Shown: positions 51,444 to 59,915, numbered from the stretch's first letter. The stretch: 64,000 nt of DNA from Bosea sp. 29B (GCF_902506165.1 NZ_LR733817.1:5983583-6047582); one strand, 5' to 3'. Notes: a model not told the origin generated them from the sequence alone. A program made the numbers and translations.

Positions 51444-52817
51444 ATGCTGTTCAACTCCTTCGCCTTCCTGCTCGGCTTCCTGCCGCTCGCACTCGCCCTG
51501 CACTGGCTGGTCGAGCGCTTCGCGCCGACCTGGCGGCTGCCGTTGCTGGCGGTGCTCTCCTTCGCCTTCTATGGCTGGTGGGACTGGCGCTTCGTGCCGC
51601 TGCTCGGCTTCTCGATCCTGCTCAACTGGCTGATCGCCGAAACCTTCCAGAAGACCAGGGCCGGCGGCCTGATCACGCTCGCCATCGTGATCAACCTCGC
51701 GATCCTGGCCCTGTTCAAATACTTCAACTTCTTCGCCGATCTCGCTGCGATGATTCCGGGATTGCCGACAGCGAAGCTTGATCTCGCGCTGCCGCTCGGC
51801 ATCTCCTTCTTCACCTTCCACCATGTGATGTACCTGACCGATCTGCGCCGCGGCGAAGCCCCGCGCTACGATCTCGTGCGCTACGCGCTCTACATCGCCT
51901 TCTTCCCGCAGGTGCTGGCCGGGCCGCTGGTGCGCTGGCGCGAGATCATGCACCAGTTCGACGAGCGGCCTTACCTCAGGTCCGACGCCACCGAGCGCAT
52001 CGCCCGCGGCATCATGCTGCTGACGATCGGCCTGGCGAAGAAGGTGTTGCTCGGCGACCCGCTCTCCGACTATGCCAACCCGGTCTTCGCGGCGGCAGCC
52101 GCCGGCGAGGTCGTGAGCATGGCGCAGGCCTGGCAGGGGACGCTGGCCTTCACCTTCCAGATCTATTTCGACTTCTCCGGCTACACCGACATGGCGCTGG
52201 GCCTGGCCCTGCTCTTCGGCATCGTGCTGCCGCAGAACTTCGACGCGCCCTACCGCGCGACGAGCCTGCAGGATTTCTGGCGGCGCTGGCACATGACGCT
52301 GTCGCGCTTCCTGCGCGACTATCTCTACATCCCGCTCGGCGGCTCGCGGCATGGCCTGCCGCTGCAGCTCTGGGCGCTGTTCGCCACCATGGCGCTCGGC
52401 GGCCTCTGGCACGGCGCCGGCCTCAACTTCGTCGCATGGGGCGTGGCGCATGGCGTCGTGCTCGCCATCGGCGTGCTCTGGCGACGCGCCGGCCTGCCGA
52501 TGCCCAGGCTGCTCGGCTGGGCTCTGACCTTCCTGTTCGTCGCCTTCTGCTGGGTGCTGTTCCGCGCCACCTCCTTCGACGCGGCGCTGGCGATCTACAA
52601 GGGGCTCCTCGGCCTTTCGCCCATCGGCTCCGGCTTCAAATGGCGCGCCTTCCTGCCCGCGATCGCAGTCGCGATGATCGGGCCTACTGCCTGGGCAGCG
52701 GTACACAAGGCGACGCCGGCGCGCTGGCTCGCTGTCGTCACCGCCATCCTCTTCGTGCTGGTCCTGTTCAAGATCGGCGACGACGCCAATTACGAGTTCA
52801 TCTATTTTCAGTTCTGA
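51444..52817 (+). CDS. MBOAT-family O-acyltransferase (AlgI-like)
   Basis: A 457-residue integral membrane protein with about ten or more helices. It starts MLFNSFAFLLGFLPLALALHWLV, with LPLGISFFTFHHVMYLTDLRRGE, FPQVLAGPLVRW, YFDFSGYTDMALGLALLFGI, FWRRWHMTLSRFLRDYLYIPLGG and the catalytic His in GGLWHGAGLNFVAWG, all marks of AlgI/DltB-type acyltransferases that acetylate exported polysaccharides. The usual partner (AlgJ/AlgX-like SGNH protein) is not adjacent. No polysaccharide synthesis genes lie nearby, so the acceptor is unknown. Confidence 0.92.
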   Translation: MLFNSFAFLLGFLPLALALHWLVERFAPTWRLPLLAVLSFAFYGWWDWRFVPLLGFSILLNWLIAETFQKTRAGGLITLAIVINLAILALFKYFNFFADLAAMIPGLPTAKLDLALPLGISFFTFHHVMYLTDLRRGEAPRYDLVRYALYIAFFPQVLAGPLVRWREIMHQFDERPYLRSDATERIARGIMLLTIGLAKKVLLGDPLSDYANPVFAAAAAGEVVSMAQAWQGTLAFTFQIYFDFSGYTDMALGLALLFGIVLPQNFDAPYRATSLQDFWRRWHMTLSRFLRDYLYIPLGGSRHGLPLQLWALFATMALGGLWHGAGLNFVAWGVAHGVVLAIGVLWRRAGLPMPRLLGWALTFLFVAFCWVLFRATSFDAALAIYKGLLGLSPIGSGFKWRAFLPAIAVAMIGPTAWAAVHKATPARWLAVVTAILFVLVLFKIGDDANYEFIYFQF

Positions 52818-53151
52818 CACGCACCGGCAGCGGCACTGAGATGCTGCGAAGCTCGTCGTGAGCCGGCCATGCACCGTGCTTGGCGACCCGCTCGCCCCCG
52901 CCCGGAGAATCGAGAGCCGGGCAACGATCCCGGCCAGACCCGGCGATCCCGGAAGGCTCCGGCACCGCCCGACACCGGCATCGCCACGGCGATACCGGAT
53001 TGCGCTGATTTTCCAGCGCTTTGCCAGCTTGTTCACGGCTGCGCGAAAGCGATTGTTCCCGGTGTGACCAATCGCTATAAGGGCGCCAAATCGGCGGCCT
53101 CGACACGGCAAAGCCGGCGAGGTCTTCGAGCGCTCATGCAGAAGGCCTGCC
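52818..53151. other. Intergenic region before dksA
   Basis: About 334 bases. The last 100 hold the promoter candidate at 53053-53080. The rest is GC-rich, contains a few short CCGG-rich dyads, and shows no convincing gene, repeat or terminator for the MBOAT gene. Confidence 0.5.
53053..53080 (+). promoter_or_regulatory. Candidate sigma-70 promoter of dksA
   Basis: TTGTTC (53053-53058) and CTATAA (53075-53080) are separated by 16 bases and lie about 70 bases upstream of the dksA start codon. Both hexamers are close to the housekeeping consensus, but this was found by eye only. Confidence 0.4.
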
Positions 53152-53574
53152 ATGTCGAAGCAGATCAGTCTTGCCCCTGACTACAAGCCCTCCGAGAGCG
53201 AGCCGTTCATGAATGAGCGGCAGCGGGAGTATTTCCGCAGCAAGTTGCTCGCTTGGAAGGAAGAGATCCTCAAGGAGGCCAAGGAGACCCTGGTCACCTT
53301 GCAAAGCGAAAGCGAGAATCACCCAGACATCGCCGATCGCGCCTCCTCGGAAACTGATCGCGCCATCGAGCTGCGCGCCCGCGATCGCCAGCGCAAGCTG
53401 ATCTCGAAGATCGACGCCGCGCTCTCCCGAATCGAGGACGGCTCCTACGGCTATTGCGAGGAGACCGGCGAGCCGATCTCGCTGAAGCGCCTGGAAGCCC
53501 GCCCGATCGCGACGCTCTCGCTGGAGGCGCAGGAGCGCCATGAGCGCAATGAGCGGGTGTTCCGGGACGATTGA
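53152..53574 (+). CDS. dksA: RNA-polymerase-binding transcription factor DksA
   Basis: A 140-residue DksA that inserts its coiled-coil tip in the RNA polymerase secondary channel and, with ppGpp, controls rRNA and amino-acid promoters. The coiled coil has DRASSETDRAIELRARDRQRKLI, with the functional acidic/Ala tip region, and the globular end reads GSYGYCEETGEPISLKRLEARPIATLSLEAQERHE. Three of the four zinc cysteines of the enterobacterial form are replaced (by Thr, Ser and Ala), the normal state of many alphaproteobacterial DksA proteins. Strong terminator follows. Confidence 0.95.
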   Translation: MSKQISLAPDYKPSESEPFMNERQREYFRSKLLAWKEEILKEAKETLVTLQSESENHPDIADRASSETDRAIELRARDRQRKLISKIDAALSRIEDGSYGYCEETGEPISLKRLEARPIATLSLEAQERHERNERVFRDD

Positions 53575-53600
53575 GGAAAGCGCGCATCGCGCTTGCAAGA

Positions 53601-53632
53601 AAGGCCCCGCAGGCGACTGCGGGGCCTTTTTT
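53601..53632 (+). terminator. Rho-independent terminator of dksA
   Basis: A perfect 10-pair GC stem (53603-53612 with 53617-53626), extended by AA/TT, with loop GCGA and six T (53627-53632), 29 bases after the stop codon. Confidence 0.95.
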
Positions 53633-53666
53633 GTAAGAGTGGCGGAACGATCGGCTGCGCCTGTCT

Positions 53667-53797
53667 TTCCGGGGCAGGCCTGAGCCCGGAATCCAGAGCC
53701 GATGCCATCGCCGGAAAAAACGCGGCGGCCGTAGTGCGATCCTCGGAACCGGCATCGGTTCTGGGTTCCGGGCTCTTCGCTGCGCGAAGCCCCGGAA
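53667..53797. repeat. Intergenic palindromic repeat element (131 bp)
   Basis: The outer arms TTCCGGGGC (53667-53675) and GCCCCGGAA (53789-53797) are exact complements. Inner 25-base arms 53682-53706 and 53751-53775 match at 23 of 25 positions. Words such as CCCGGAAT and CCGGAATGACG relate it to the element at 21411-21505. It lies between dksA's terminator and the end of the aldolase gene. Confidence 0.7.
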
Positions 53798-53823
53798 TGA
53801 CGCTTCAGATGGGCGAGCCCGCC

Positions 53824-54585
53824 CTATCGGAACGTCTTCGCCAGCACGTCCGCGTGCTTGGTCAGCAGACCGAGATCCGAGCCGACCGCAACAAAGCGAT
53901 AGCCCCATTCGATATAGCGGCGCGCATCGGCCTCGGACGGCGTCAGGATGCCGGCCGGCTTGCCGACCGCCGTGAGGCGATCGACCGCGCCCTTGATCGC
54001 GGCTTGCACCTCGGGATGGCCGGGATTGCCGATATGGCCGAGCGACGCCGAGAGGTCGGCCGGGCCGATGAAGACGCCGTCGACGCCATCGACCAAGGCG
54101 ATCGCCTCGAGCTGCGCCAGCGCCTCGCCGGTTTCGACCTGCACGAGGACGCAGATCTCGGCATCGGCGCGCTTGAGATAATCCGGCACGCGGCCATAGC
54201 GGCTGCCGCGCCCGCTCACGGTGATGCCGCGGATGCCGGCCGGCGGATAGCGACAGGCGGCGACGGCCTTGGCGGCTTCCTCCGCGTTCTGCACGAAGGG
54301 CACCAGCACCGCCTGCGTGCCGATGTCGAGCAGGCGCTTCAGCAGCACCGGATCGTTCCAGGCCGGGCGCACGATCGGCGTCGCCGTGCCGGCCTGCAGC
54401 GCCTGGAGCTGGGCGAGCACGGCCGGCGGCTCGTTCGGCGAATGCTCGGTGTCGACCAGTATCCAGTCGAAGCCGCTCTGGCCGATGATCTCGGCGACGA
54501 TCGGGCTGCACAGGCTGCTCCACAGCCCGATCTGGAGCTCGCCGCGGGCGAGCGCGGCCTTGAAGGCGTTGCGGGGCAGATCCAT
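53824..54585 (-). CDS. hpaI: HpcH/HpaI-family aldolase
   Basis: A 253-residue class II pyruvate aldolase that splits 4-hydroxy-2-oxoacids such as 4-hydroxy-2-oxoheptanedioate to pyruvate and an aldehyde. Motifs: GLWSSLCSPIVAEIIGQSGFDWILVDTEHSPN (with the catalytic His region), QVETGEALAQLEAIALVDGVDGVFIGPADLSASLG (Glu and Asp metal ligands), and PAGILTPSEADARRYIEWGYRFVAVGSDLGLL. Last gene of the minus-strand operon, 11 bases after the hydratase gene, forming the final step of the meta-cleavage lower pathway. Confidence 0.9.
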   Translation of the reverse strand: MDLPRNAFKAALARGELQIGLWSSLCSPIVAEIIGQSGFDWILVDTEHSPNEPPAVLAQLQALQAGTATPIVRPAWNDPVLLKRLLDIGTQAVLVPFVQNAEEAAKAVAACRYPPAGIRGITVSGRGSRYGRVPDYLKRADAEICVLVQVETGEALAQLEAIALVDGVDGVFIGPADLSASLGHIGNPGHPEVQAAIKGAVDRLTAVGKPAGILTPSEADARRYIEWGYRFVAVGSDLGLLTKHADVLAKTFR

Positions 54586-54596
54586 GGCGCTCCCTC

Positions 54597-55379
54597 TCAG
54601 ACGAACTGCACGGAGACGCTACCGAGCGGCCCGAAATCGGCGTGCAGCGTATCGCCCTTAGCCGCCCAGACCGGCCGTGTGAAGGAGCCCGACAGCATCA
54701 GGTCGCCCGGCTGCAGGGTGATGTCGAACGGGGCGAGCTTGTTGGCGAGCCAGGCGATCGCCATCGCCGGGTGGCCGAGCACGCCAGCGGCGAGGCCGGT
54801 CTCCTCGATCTCGGAATTGCGGTAGAAGATCGCGCCCACCCAGCGCAGGTCGACATCTTCCGGCCGGACCGGCCGGCCGCCAAGGACGATGCCGGCGGCG
54901 GCGCCATTGTCGGCGACCGTGTCGAAGATCTTGCGCGGCTCGGTGACGCGCGCATCGATGATCTCGATCGAGGGCACGACATATTCGGTCGCCCGCAGCA
55001 CGTCGATCAGGCCGATGTTCGGCCCCTTCAGTGGCTCCTTCAGGATGAAGGTCAGTTCCGGCTCGACCCGTGGCACGCAGAAGTTCTCGAACTTCACCTT
55101 GGCGCCGTCGTTCAGGAGAAGGTCGTCGAAGAGATAGCCGTAGTCGGGCTCGTCGATCTTCGAGGAGGCCTGCATCGCCTTCGAGGTCAGGCCGATCTTG
55201 TGGCCGATGATGCGGGCACCTGCCTTGACCCGCTCCTGCGCCACCGCCGAGGAGATCGCGTAGGAGTCCTCGATCTTGATGTCCGGGAACATCTGCGAGG
55301 GGCGCTCGCCCTGCTTCTTGGTGCGGTGGCTCTCAAGCAGGGAGCGCACGACCTGCGCGCGCTGGGCTTCGGTCAGCAT
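54597..55379 (-). CDS. hpaH: 2-oxo-hept-4-ene-1,7-dioate hydratase-type enzyme (HpaH/DmpE family)
   Basis: A 260-residue hydratase that adds water to a 2-oxo-4-enoate to give the 4-hydroxy-2-oxoacid cleaved by the next enzyme. Visible: GARIIGHKIGLTSKAMQASSKIDEPDYGYLFDDLLL, VEPELTFILKEPLKGPN with the metal-binding Glu pair, VVPSIEIIDARVTEPRKIFDTVADNGAAAGIVLGG, and AWLANKLAPFDITLQPGDLMLSGSFTRPV. The SKAMQASSKIDEPDYG stretch resembles HpaH more than the five-carbon 2-oxopent-4-enoate hydratases, but the two subfamilies are close. Between dehydrogenase and aldolase genes. Confidence 0.9.
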   Translation of the reverse strand: MLTEAQRAQVVRSLLESHRTKKQGERPSQMFPDIKIEDSYAISSAVAQERVKAGARIIGHKIGLTSKAMQASSKIDEPDYGYLFDDLLLNDGAKVKFENFCVPRVEPELTFILKEPLKGPNIGLIDVLRATEYVVPSIEIIDARVTEPRKIFDTVADNGAAAGIVLGGRPVRPEDVDLRWVGAIFYRNSEIEETGLAAGVLGHPAMAIAWLANKLAPFDITLQPGDLMLSGSFTRPVWAAKGDTLHADFGPLGSVSVQFV

Positions 55380-55470
55380 GGACGTTTCCTATGATTTGCG
55401 GCGCTGAGCGCGCTTGTGGAGACGACGGTCGTTTGCGACCGCCGGGTGTGATGGAGAAAGCGAAGAGCCC

Positions 55471-56976
55471 TCAGAGCTTGATGCAGACGTTGCGCAGCTC
55501 GGTGTAGAATTCCATCGAATGCACGCCGCCCTCGCGGCCGATGCCTGATTGCTTTGACCCGCCGAAGGGTGTGCGCAGGTCGCGCAGGAACCAGGAGTTC
55601 ACCCAGGTGATGCCGACCTCGACCTGCGCCGCGACGCGGTGCGCCCGCGTCAGGTTCTCGGTCCAGATCGAGGTGGCGAGACCATAGGGGCTGTCGTTCG
55701 CCAGGGCGATGACGGCGTCCTCCTCGTCGAAGGGCACGATGTTGCAGCAGGGCCCGAAGATCTCCTCGCGCATCACCGCCGAATCCTCGGAAAGACCGGT
55801 CCAGATCGTCGGCTCGACGAAGGAGCCGGCGGAGTACGGGGCCGGAAGCTCGGGCACGCCGCCGCCGGTGACGATCTCAGCCCCCTCGGCCTTCGCCTTG
55901 GCGTAGTAGGACAGCACCTTGTCGCGATGGACCTGGCTGATCAGCGGGCCGAGCGTGGTCGAGCCCTCGAACGGATTGCCGGGCTTCAGCTTCTCAGCCG
56001 CCTGCTTCAGCCGCTGCGTGAACTGCTCGAAGATCGGCCGCTCGACATAGACGCGCTCGGTGCCCAAGCAGACCTGGCCGCAATTGGCGAAGACGGCGCG
56101 GCCGACGCCCTCGATCGCCTTGTCCATGTCGCAATCGGCGAAGACCAGCGAGGCGTTCTTGCCGCCGAGCTCGAGCGAGACCGGGCGAACGCCCTTGGAC
56201 GCCGCCCGCATGATCGCTTCGCCCGTGCGGGTCTCGCCGGTGAAGGTGATCCCGTCGACGTCGGGGTGGCTGGTCAGATATTCGCCGGCGCTGTCCTCGC
56301 CGAAGCCGTGCACGACATTGTAGACGCCGGGCGGCACACCGGCCTCGTTCATGATCTCGCCAAGCATGGTCGCCGTGGTCGGCGTCTCCTCGGACGGCTT
56401 GACCACGACAGTGTTGCCGCAGGCGAGCGCCGGAGCGACCTTCCAGGTCATCAGCAGCAGCGGCAGGTTCCACGGGCAGACCACGGCGATGACGCCGCGC
56501 GGCCCGCGGATCGCATAGTTCAGCGCGCCGGCGCCGTCCGGCGTCGCCATGCGGAAGGTCTCGGTCGAGAGCGTCAGCACCTGGTCGGCGAAGACGTTGA
56601 AGTTCGCGGCGCCGCGCGGAATGTCGATATGCGAAGCGAGGCTCTTGGGCTTACCGGTATCGAGCACCTCGGCGGCAAGAAAATCGTCGAAGCGGGCCAT
56701 GATCCCGTCGGCGACCTTGCGCAGGATGGCCGAGCGCTGCTGCTCGCTCATCCTGCCCCACGGCCCCTTGAGAGCGCGCTTGGCCGCCTTGACCGCATCG
56801 TCGACCGCGGCCGAGTCGGCCTCCGGTACGAGGTTGATTACCTCGCCCGTTGCCGGATGGCGGTTCTCGAAGCTGCTGCGGCCGGCCGGCACGAAGCGCC
56901 CGTCGATGAAATGCGACAGGCGGGCGGTTTCGGCGCTGGCGGCAGCGCCCTGGTAGCGCGGAACGGCGCTGTTCAT
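55471..56976 (-). CDS. 2-hydroxymuconate-semialdehyde-type dehydrogenase
   Basis: A 501-residue NAD-dependent aldehyde dehydrogenase. The catalytic Cys is in FANCGQVCLGTERVYVERPI, a signature of DmpC/XylG-type 2-hydroxymuconic semialdehyde dehydrogenases, the general-base Glu in VSLELGGKNASLVFAD, and the cofactor site in VCPWNLPLLLMTWKVAPALACGNTVVVKPSE. HpaE (5-carboxymethyl-2-hydroxymuconate semialdehyde dehydrogenase) is a close relative and cannot be excluded. It oxidises the ring-cleavage product. 91 bases separate it from the hydratase gene and 27 from the SDR gene. Confidence 0.9.
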   Translation of the reverse strand: MNSAVPRYQGAAASAETARLSHFIDGRFVPAGRSSFENRHPATGEVINLVPEADSAAVDDAVKAAKRALKGPWGRMSEQQRSAILRKVADGIMARFDDFLAAEVLDTGKPKSLASHIDIPRGAANFNVFADQVLTLSTETFRMATPDGAGALNYAIRGPRGVIAVVCPWNLPLLLMTWKVAPALACGNTVVVKPSEETPTTATMLGEIMNEAGVPPGVYNVVHGFGEDSAGEYLTSHPDVDGITFTGETRTGEAIMRAASKGVRPVSLELGGKNASLVFADCDMDKAIEGVGRAVFANCGQVCLGTERVYVERPIFEQFTQRLKQAAEKLKPGNPFEGSTTLGPLISQVHRDKVLSYYAKAKAEGAEIVTGGGVPELPAPYSAGSFVEPTIWTGLSEDSAVMREEIFGPCCNIVPFDEEDAVIALANDSPYGLATSIWTENLTRAHRVAAQVEVGITWVNSWFLRDLRTPFGGSKQSGIGREGGVHSMEFYTELRNVCIKL

Positions 56977-57003
56977 CGTCTCACTCCCGGTCTGGTTATG
57001 TCG

Positions 57004-57744
57004 TCATGGGCGCATCATCGCGCCGCCATTCACGTCGAGGATGGCGCCGGAGACGAAGCTCGCCGCCGGTGAGCAGAGGAAGGCGATCGGCCACGCGATC
57101 TCCTCCGGCTTGGCGGCCCGGCCGAGCGGATGTTTCGCCAGCGCCGCCGAAAGGTCGTGGACGCCGACCATGGCCGTGTCGGTGACACCCGGCGCAACGC
57201 CGTTGATGAGCACGCCCTGCCCGCCGAAACGGGCCGCGAGCCAGCGCACCAGCGTGTGCAGGCCGCCCTTGGAAGCCGCGTAGTGCGGACCGACGCCAGG
57301 AAAGGAACCGCCGGTCGCGGCGACGATCGAGCCGACGAGGACGACCCGCCCTCCTCCGCGCGCCGCCATGGCGGGCACGAGCTCGCGCGCCAGCCGCATC
57401 GGCGCCATCAGGTTGAGCGACAGCGTGGTCTCGGCGACCTCTTCCCAGCCATCCGCGTCCCAGTCGAGCGGGCGGTAGATGCCGGCGCCGAGGACGGCGG
57501 CATCGATCGGCCCGGCCAGCTCCGACAGGCGCCGCGGCGCATCACTGTCGAGCAGGTCGATGACGATCTCTCTGGCCGCACCCGCTTTCTCGCCGAGCCC
57601 AGCGATCGTCGCGGCGCAGGAGATGCGGTCGGTGAGGACGAGCCTGGCGCCGAGGCCTGCCAGAACCTGCGCGGTGACCGCGCCGATGCCACCGGCCGCG
57701 CCGGTGACCAGAATGGTCCGGCCGCTCAGATCAAAACCGCTCAC
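57004..57744 (-). CDS. Short-chain dehydrogenase/reductase
   Basis: A 246-residue SDR. Cofactor motif TGAAGGIG (about residue 14-21) with Asp in VLTDR suggesting NAD; catalytic Ser in VLVGSIVAATGG, and Tyr/Lys in PHYAASKGGLHTL; the C-terminal DVNGGAMMRP is typical. Its ATG overlaps the stop of the GntR gene (ATGA), so it is the first enzyme of the catabolic operon. It might oxidise a side-chain alcohol or a dihydrodiol of the aromatic substrate; this is inference. Confidence 0.9.
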   Translation of the reverse strand: MSGFDLSGRTILVTGAAGGIGAVTAQVLAGLGARLVLTDRISCAATIAGLGEKAGAAREIVIDLLDSDAPRRLSELAGPIDAAVLGAGIYRPLDWDADGWEEVAETTLSLNLMAPMRLARELVPAMAARGGGRVVLVGSIVAATGGSFPGVGPHYAASKGGLHTLVRWLAARFGGQGVLINGVAPGVTDTAMVGVHDLSAALAKHPLGRAAKPEEIAWPIAFLCSPAASFVSGAILDVNGGAMMRP

Positions 57745-58457
57745 GCCTTGCCTCCGAAAATCTGGTCGTCGTCCCGCGCCAGCGCGGCCATCGCCTTGCG
57801 CACCTCTTCCGCCGTACGGGCGAGATGCAGTTCGGTCATCCGGCAGGCTCGCAGCGCATTGCGCTGCATGGTCGCGTCGTAGATGGCGCGGTGCTCGTCA
57901 TGGACGTTGCGCCAGCCGCGCGAAACGTTGAGCGAGACGCGGCGATAGCGCTCCGACTGCTGGTAGAGCAGGTCCCGCAGCTTGATCAGCATGGGCGAAC
58001 CGGCAGCCGAGACGAGCGCCGCATGGAACGCGCGGTTGCGCGCCTCCCAGATCTCGACTTGCCCCGGCGGCAGCGCCTCGCTGGTATGCGGCAGATGCTC
58101 CTCGACCGCAGCCAGCGCCTCGAACGCCGCCGTGACGTCGCGCTCCCACGCCGCATCGCCATTGCGGATCGCGGCGTTGAGCGCCTCGGTCTCGATCAGG
58201 GCGCGAACGCGCGAGACGTCATCGAGCTCGTCGAGCGAAAGCGGCGCCACCCAGAAGCCGCGCTGCCCTTCCGAGACGACGAGCAGGTCACCCATCAGGC
58301 GGGCGAGCGCCTCGCGCAGCGGCGACATGCCGACCTCATAGTCCTGCGCCAGACCTTCGAGCTTCAGCTTGCTGCCGGCCGCGAGCCGGCCATTGACGAT
58401 GTCGCCGCGCAATTGGCGGTAGGTCCGGTCGGCCAGAGTCTTGTCGGAAGAGGACAT
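57741..58457 (-). CDS. GntR-family regulator, FCD subfamily, of the aromatic catabolic cluster
   Basis: A 238-residue regulator: winged helix (TLADRTYRQLRGDIVNGRLAAGSKLKLEGLAQDYEVGMSPLREALARLMGDLLVVSEGQRGFWVAPL) and FCD ligand domain (about 95-225) with EARNRAFHAALVSAAGSPML and NVHDEHRAIYDATMQRN, in which the His residues bind metal plus an acid ligand. It opens the minus-strand operon and faces the importer operon across 255 bases, so it can control both. An inverted repeat AATTCC-N10-GGAATT lies between them. Confidence 0.92.
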   Translation of the reverse strand: MSSSDKTLADRTYRQLRGDIVNGRLAAGSKLKLEGLAQDYEVGMSPLREALARLMGDLLVVSEGQRGFWVAPLSLDELDDVSRVRALIETEALNAAIRNGDAAWERDVTAAFEALAAVEEHLPHTSEALPPGQVEIWEARNRAFHAALVSAAGSPMLIKLRDLLYQQSERYRRVSLNVSRGWRNVHDEHRAIYDATMQRNALRACRMTELHLARTAEEVRKAMAALARDDDQIFGGKA

Positions 58458-58556
58458 TCCGAAGCACGCAGCTCTTGTTGTCGATAGCCCTCTCTAGCAT
58501 CAAATTTCGAAATTACAATCCTGACGGCATTAATCGCGGCCGGTCAAAATCCCTTT

Positions 58557-58578
58557 AATTCCTATAATTCAAGGAATT
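58557..58578. promoter_or_regulatory. Inverted repeat AATTCC-N10-GGAATT between the divergent aromatic operons
   Basis: Perfect 6-base arms at 58557-58562 and 58573-58578 in a conspicuously AT-rich stretch (58540-58650) about 135 bases before the binding-protein gene and 100 before the GntR gene. It is a candidate operator for the FCD regulator. Confidence 0.45.
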
Positions 58579-58712
58579 CTCTATAAGAGACCGCGTTGAG
58601 GTGAATTCCCTGCATTGAAAAAATATCGAAATAATATTGACAGGCCAAAGCCGTTCTGATCGGATGCCGGCCAATCGAGTGGCACCAAGATCGCCCCGTT
58701 GGAGGACGTCCC

Positions 58713-59915
58713 ATGACCGAGCGCTTTCCGCTGTCCCGCCGCAGCTTCCTCGCGACTGCAGGCGCGACCGCCCTCTCCGGCGCGATCAGCGCGCCGGCCC
58801 TGGCGCAGGCCGCCAACAAGCCGCTGAAGATCGGCATGGTGACCTCGCTGTCGGGGCCGTTCACGGCGCTCGGCGAGAGCATGCGCGCCGGCATGCAGAT
58901 GTTCCTGGCCGAGAATGGCGGCAAGCTTGCCGGCCGCGCTGTCGAGCTGATCGTCGAGGACGATCAGGCCAAGCCCGACGAAGGCGTGCGCAAATTCCGC
59001 AAGCTGCTCGGACAGGACAATGTCGACATCGTCTCCGGCGTGATCTCCTCGGCGGTGGCGCTTGCCGTCCGCGACGTGGTGACCGAGGCCAAGGCGCTGA
59101 CCTTCATCTCGGCCGGCTCGGCCAATGATCTTGCCCGCAAGGCGGCGAGCCCCTTCGTCTTCCGGCCGACCAAGACCAACTGGATGCTCGGCCACACCGC
59201 CGGCCAGTGGGCGTTCGAGAAGCTCGGCAAGTCCGGCTGCCTGACGATCGCTGCCGACTACGCCGCCGGCCGCGAATCCGTCGGTGATTTCGTCGCAAGC
59301 TACCAGCAGCAGGGCGGCAAGGTCGGCAAGCAGCTCTGGGCGCCGCTCGGCACCACCGATTTCGGGCCGCTGCTGACGACAATCGCGGCCGAGAAGCCGG
59401 AGTTCATCTTCTCGTTCTTCGCCGGCTCGGATGCGGTGCGCTTCCTGCGCCAGATGCGCGAGTACCGCCTGCACGGCAAGGTCAAGCTGATCGGCAGCGG
59501 CGCGCTGTTCGACCAGGAGGACGTGGTCTCCGCCGTCAAGGAAGCGGCGCTCGGCGGACTCAACACCTGCAACCAGTCGCCGACGGCGCCGAGCTCGGCC
59601 GCCTTCACCAAGGCCTATCAGGCGGCTCGCAACGCCATGCCTGGCGAGATGGGCACGGCCGGCTACGTCACCGGCCAGGTGATCAAGGCCGCGGTCGAGC
59701 GCGTCCAGGGCGATCTCTCCAACAAAGAGAAGGTCAAGGAGGCGCTGCTCGCCAAGGAGGTCGAGACCGTGTTCGGGCCGATGCCGTTCGATCCCCGCAA
59801 CAACCAGGCGATCCTCGACATCTACGTCAACGAGATCAAGGAAGGCGCCGGCGGCCCGGTCAACCAGGTGATCCACACCTACAAGGCCGTGCGCGATCCG
59901 GGCCCGGTGGCCTAA
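58713..59915 (+). CDS. ABC importer substrate-binding protein, branched-chain-amino-acid (LivK) family, Tat-type signal
   Basis: A 400-residue periplasmic binding protein. The N-terminus TERFPLSRRSFLATAGATAL is a twin-arginine signal, cleaved near ALAQA (residue 32). The mature fold starts LKIGMVTSLSGPFTALGESMRAGMQMFLAENGGKLAGR, a type I Venus flytrap. Relatives near aromatic-degradation genes bind aromatic acids or their side-chain products rather than amino acids. It is followed by two permease and two ATPase genes with 21-base, then overlapping, junctions, and is divergent from the meta-pathway operon. Confidence 0.92.
   Translation: MTERFPLSRRSFLATAGATALSGAISAPALAQAANKPLKIGMVTSLSGPFTALGESMRAGMQMFLAENGGKLAGRAVELIVEDDQAKPDEGVRKFRKLLGQDNVDIVSGVISSAVALAVRDVVTEAKALTFISAGSANDLARKAASPFVFRPTKTNWMLGHTAGQWAFEKLGKSGCLTIAADYAAGRESVGDFVASYQQQGGKVGKQLWAPLGTTDFGPLLTTIAAEKPEFIFSFFAGSDAVRFLRQMREYRLHGKVKLIGSGALFDQEDVVSAVKEAALGGLNTCNQSPTAPSSAAFTKAYQAARNAMPGEMGTAGYVTGQVIKAAVERVQGDLSNKEKVKEALLAKEVETVFGPMPFDPRNNQAILDIYVNEIKEGAGGPVNQVIHTYKAVRDPGPVA

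Noticed and set aside
51174..53153. Minus-strand open frame of about 660 codons opposite the MBOAT gene
   Set aside because: Composition is Glu/Gln/Arg/Asp-rich without domains, and the opposite strand encodes an unmistakable MBOAT membrane protein.
53152..53574. Loss of zinc-finger cysteines in DksA as a sign of a degraded gene
   Set aside because: The CEETGEP...LSLEAQERHE form is the normal state in many alphaproteobacteria, and the coiled coil is intact.
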